Source of the DNA: Frigidibacter sp037095735
Lineage (GTDB): Bacteria > Pseudomonadota > Alphaproteobacteria > Rhodobacterales > Rhodobacteraceae
DNA: 64,000 nt
Reading direction: 5' to 3'
NCBI RefSeq assembly: GCF_037095735.1
Contig: NZ_JBAWKD010000016.1
Coordinates: 1-64,000, forward strand
Positions within the stretch are counted from its first letter, which is position 1, and every line of letters begins with the position of its first letter. Below, in pieces: positions 63,253-64,000 of the stretch. The notes under the pieces were generated by a model. That model was not told where the DNA came from. It saw only the letters and a program-made list of their open reading frames with translations, and made no database searches. A program made the position numbers and the translations under genes.

Positions 63253-63795
63253 ATGCTTCGCACACTCGACCGCGTCCTGTGCGGGATCGAGACGGTCATG
63301 ATGGTCGCGATGACCCTGCTCGGGCTCTTCGGGGCCGTGCTGCAGGTCGTGCTGCGCTACGTCTTCAACCTGGGCATCCACTGGCTTGAGGCCGGGGTGG
63401 TCACCGCGCTGGTCTGGGGCATGCTCTTCGCGGCCGCGCGCGCCGTGCGCGAGGGCTATCACCCGCGGGTCGAGCTGCTGGCGATGGCGCTGCCGAAGGG
63501 CCCGCGGATCGTGCTGAACTTCACCGTCCTGCTGCTGTCGCTGGGGCTGTGCCTCTTCTACCTGAAGGACACGGTCTTCTACGCGAACTTCGTCGCCACG
63601 ATCGAGCTCAGCCATCCCGAACTTGGGGTGCCCTTCCTGTGGCCCTATGTCGTGGCGCCGGTGACCATGGCGCTGTTCAGCCTGCGCTACGCGCTGCTGA
63701 TCGTGGCCCTGATCCGCGACCCGGCCTCGCTCGAGCTTGAGGCCCCGTTCCGGGCCCGCATCGGCGCGACGGCGCAGGCGGAGGGCGGCAAATGA
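63253..63795 (+). CDS. TRAP transporter small permease (DctQ family)
   Basis: 180 residues with four hydrophobic segments and the QVVLRYVFNLGIHWLEAGVVTALVWGMLFAAARAVREGYHPRVELL order typical of DctQ. GGGAGG upstream of the ATG. Not a close copy of the DctQ at 12572, so a different TRAP system. Confidence 0.87.
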   Translation: MLRTLDRVLCGIETVMMVAMTLLGLFGAVLQVVLRYVFNLGIHWLEAGVVTALVWGMLFAAARAVREGYHPRVELLAMALPKGPRIVLNFTVLLLSLGLCLFYLKDTVFYANFVATIELSHPELGVPFLWPYVVAPVTMALFSLRYALLIVALIRDPASLELEAPFRARIGATAQAEGGK

Positions 63796-64000
63796 CCGTT
63801 GCGACGCTGATCCTGCTGTTCTTTGCGGCCATCGTCATCGGCCTGCCGATCGCGGCCGCGCTGGGTGGAGCGGCGCTAGTCACCTCGATGATTTTCGCGC
63901 CGATCCCGTCCGGGGTTCTGGGGCAGAAGCTCTTCGCCAACCTCAACCACTACACGCTGATGGCGGTGCCGTTCTTCTTCCTCGCTGCGGAGTTCATGGA
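63792..64000 (+). CDS. TRAP transporter large permease (DctM family), partial
   Basis: First 69 residues of a DctM protein, ATG overlapping the small-permease stop (ATGA): FFAAIVIGLPIAAALGGAALV, then NLNHYTLMAVPFFFLAAEFM. Runs off the right edge. The binding protein of this system was not seen and may lie further right. Confidence 0.9.
   Translation, partial: MTVATLILLFFAAIVIGLPIAAALGGAALVTSMIFAPIPSGVLGQKLFANLNHYTLMAVPFFFLAAEFM

Overview
The window is high-GC DNA (I estimate mid to upper 60s % GC by eye) from an alphaproteobacterium. The gene content fits the Rhodobacterales best: many TRAP and tripartite tricarboxylate transporters, a glpVUQPTS-type glycerol ABC system like that of rhizobia, a cobalamin riboswitch, and IS3-family remnants. 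It is an accessory, nutrient-scavenging region with no rRNA, tRNA, replication or other core genes that I could see.

Layout. 1-700: the end of an IS110-like element and a decayed IS3-family transposase. 696-7847: an iron/siderophore uptake locus (ATPase, two permeases and binding protein on the minus strand; divergent TonB-dependent receptor; AraC regulator). 8218-11429: a second FecBCD-type ABC operon behind a well-conserved cobalamin riboswitch, so probably corrinoid uptake. 11541-16378: LysR regulator, divergent TRAP transporter and a metal-dependent lactonase-like hydrolase. 16436-24873: a convergent minus-strand catabolic operon (IclR regulator, AfuA-type ABC importer, CaiB/BaiF CoA-transferase, CitE-like lyase, 2-hydroxyacid dehydrogenase, RraA-like aldolase). 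25243-36518: glycerol regulon (glpR divergent from glpD-S-T-P-Q-U-V-K plus an iron-type alcohol dehydrogenase). 36596-38980: LacI-type pseudogene, alanine dehydrogenase, His-rich cupin. 39013-46376: one long minus-strand operon for organosulfur use (acyl-CoA-dehydrogenase-like monooxygenase, LLM monooxygenase, SsuACB-type importer) running into YcnI-like and CopC-CopD-like copper genes. 47388-49196: VOC protein, DoxX and a small secreted protein. 49651-54190: a four-gene sugar-decoration cassette (PLP aminotransferase, FemAB-like acyltransferase, methyltransferase, glycosyltransferase). 54448-55690: a second decayed IS3-family element. 56045-64000: a tctCBA carboxylate importer with AbrB-type protein, COG3618 hydrolase, SMP-30 lactonase, and a TRAP transporter that runs off the right edge.

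The most unusual feature is not a gene. A small palindromic element of about 40 bp (arms CCATGGTCC and GGACCATGG around a GGTCCGAGG-like core) is present in several copies, and every copy I found lies inside one of the two IS3-family transposase remnants. Aligning the remnants with the expected transposase reading shows the copies as insertions, and one copy is flanked by an 8-bp direct repeat. This looks like a miniature mobile repeat that has colonised dead or dying insertion sequences. The second thing to know is that the CopC-CopD gene is broken only by a 121-bp duplicated stretch containing the single N base, which is almost certainly an assembly join.
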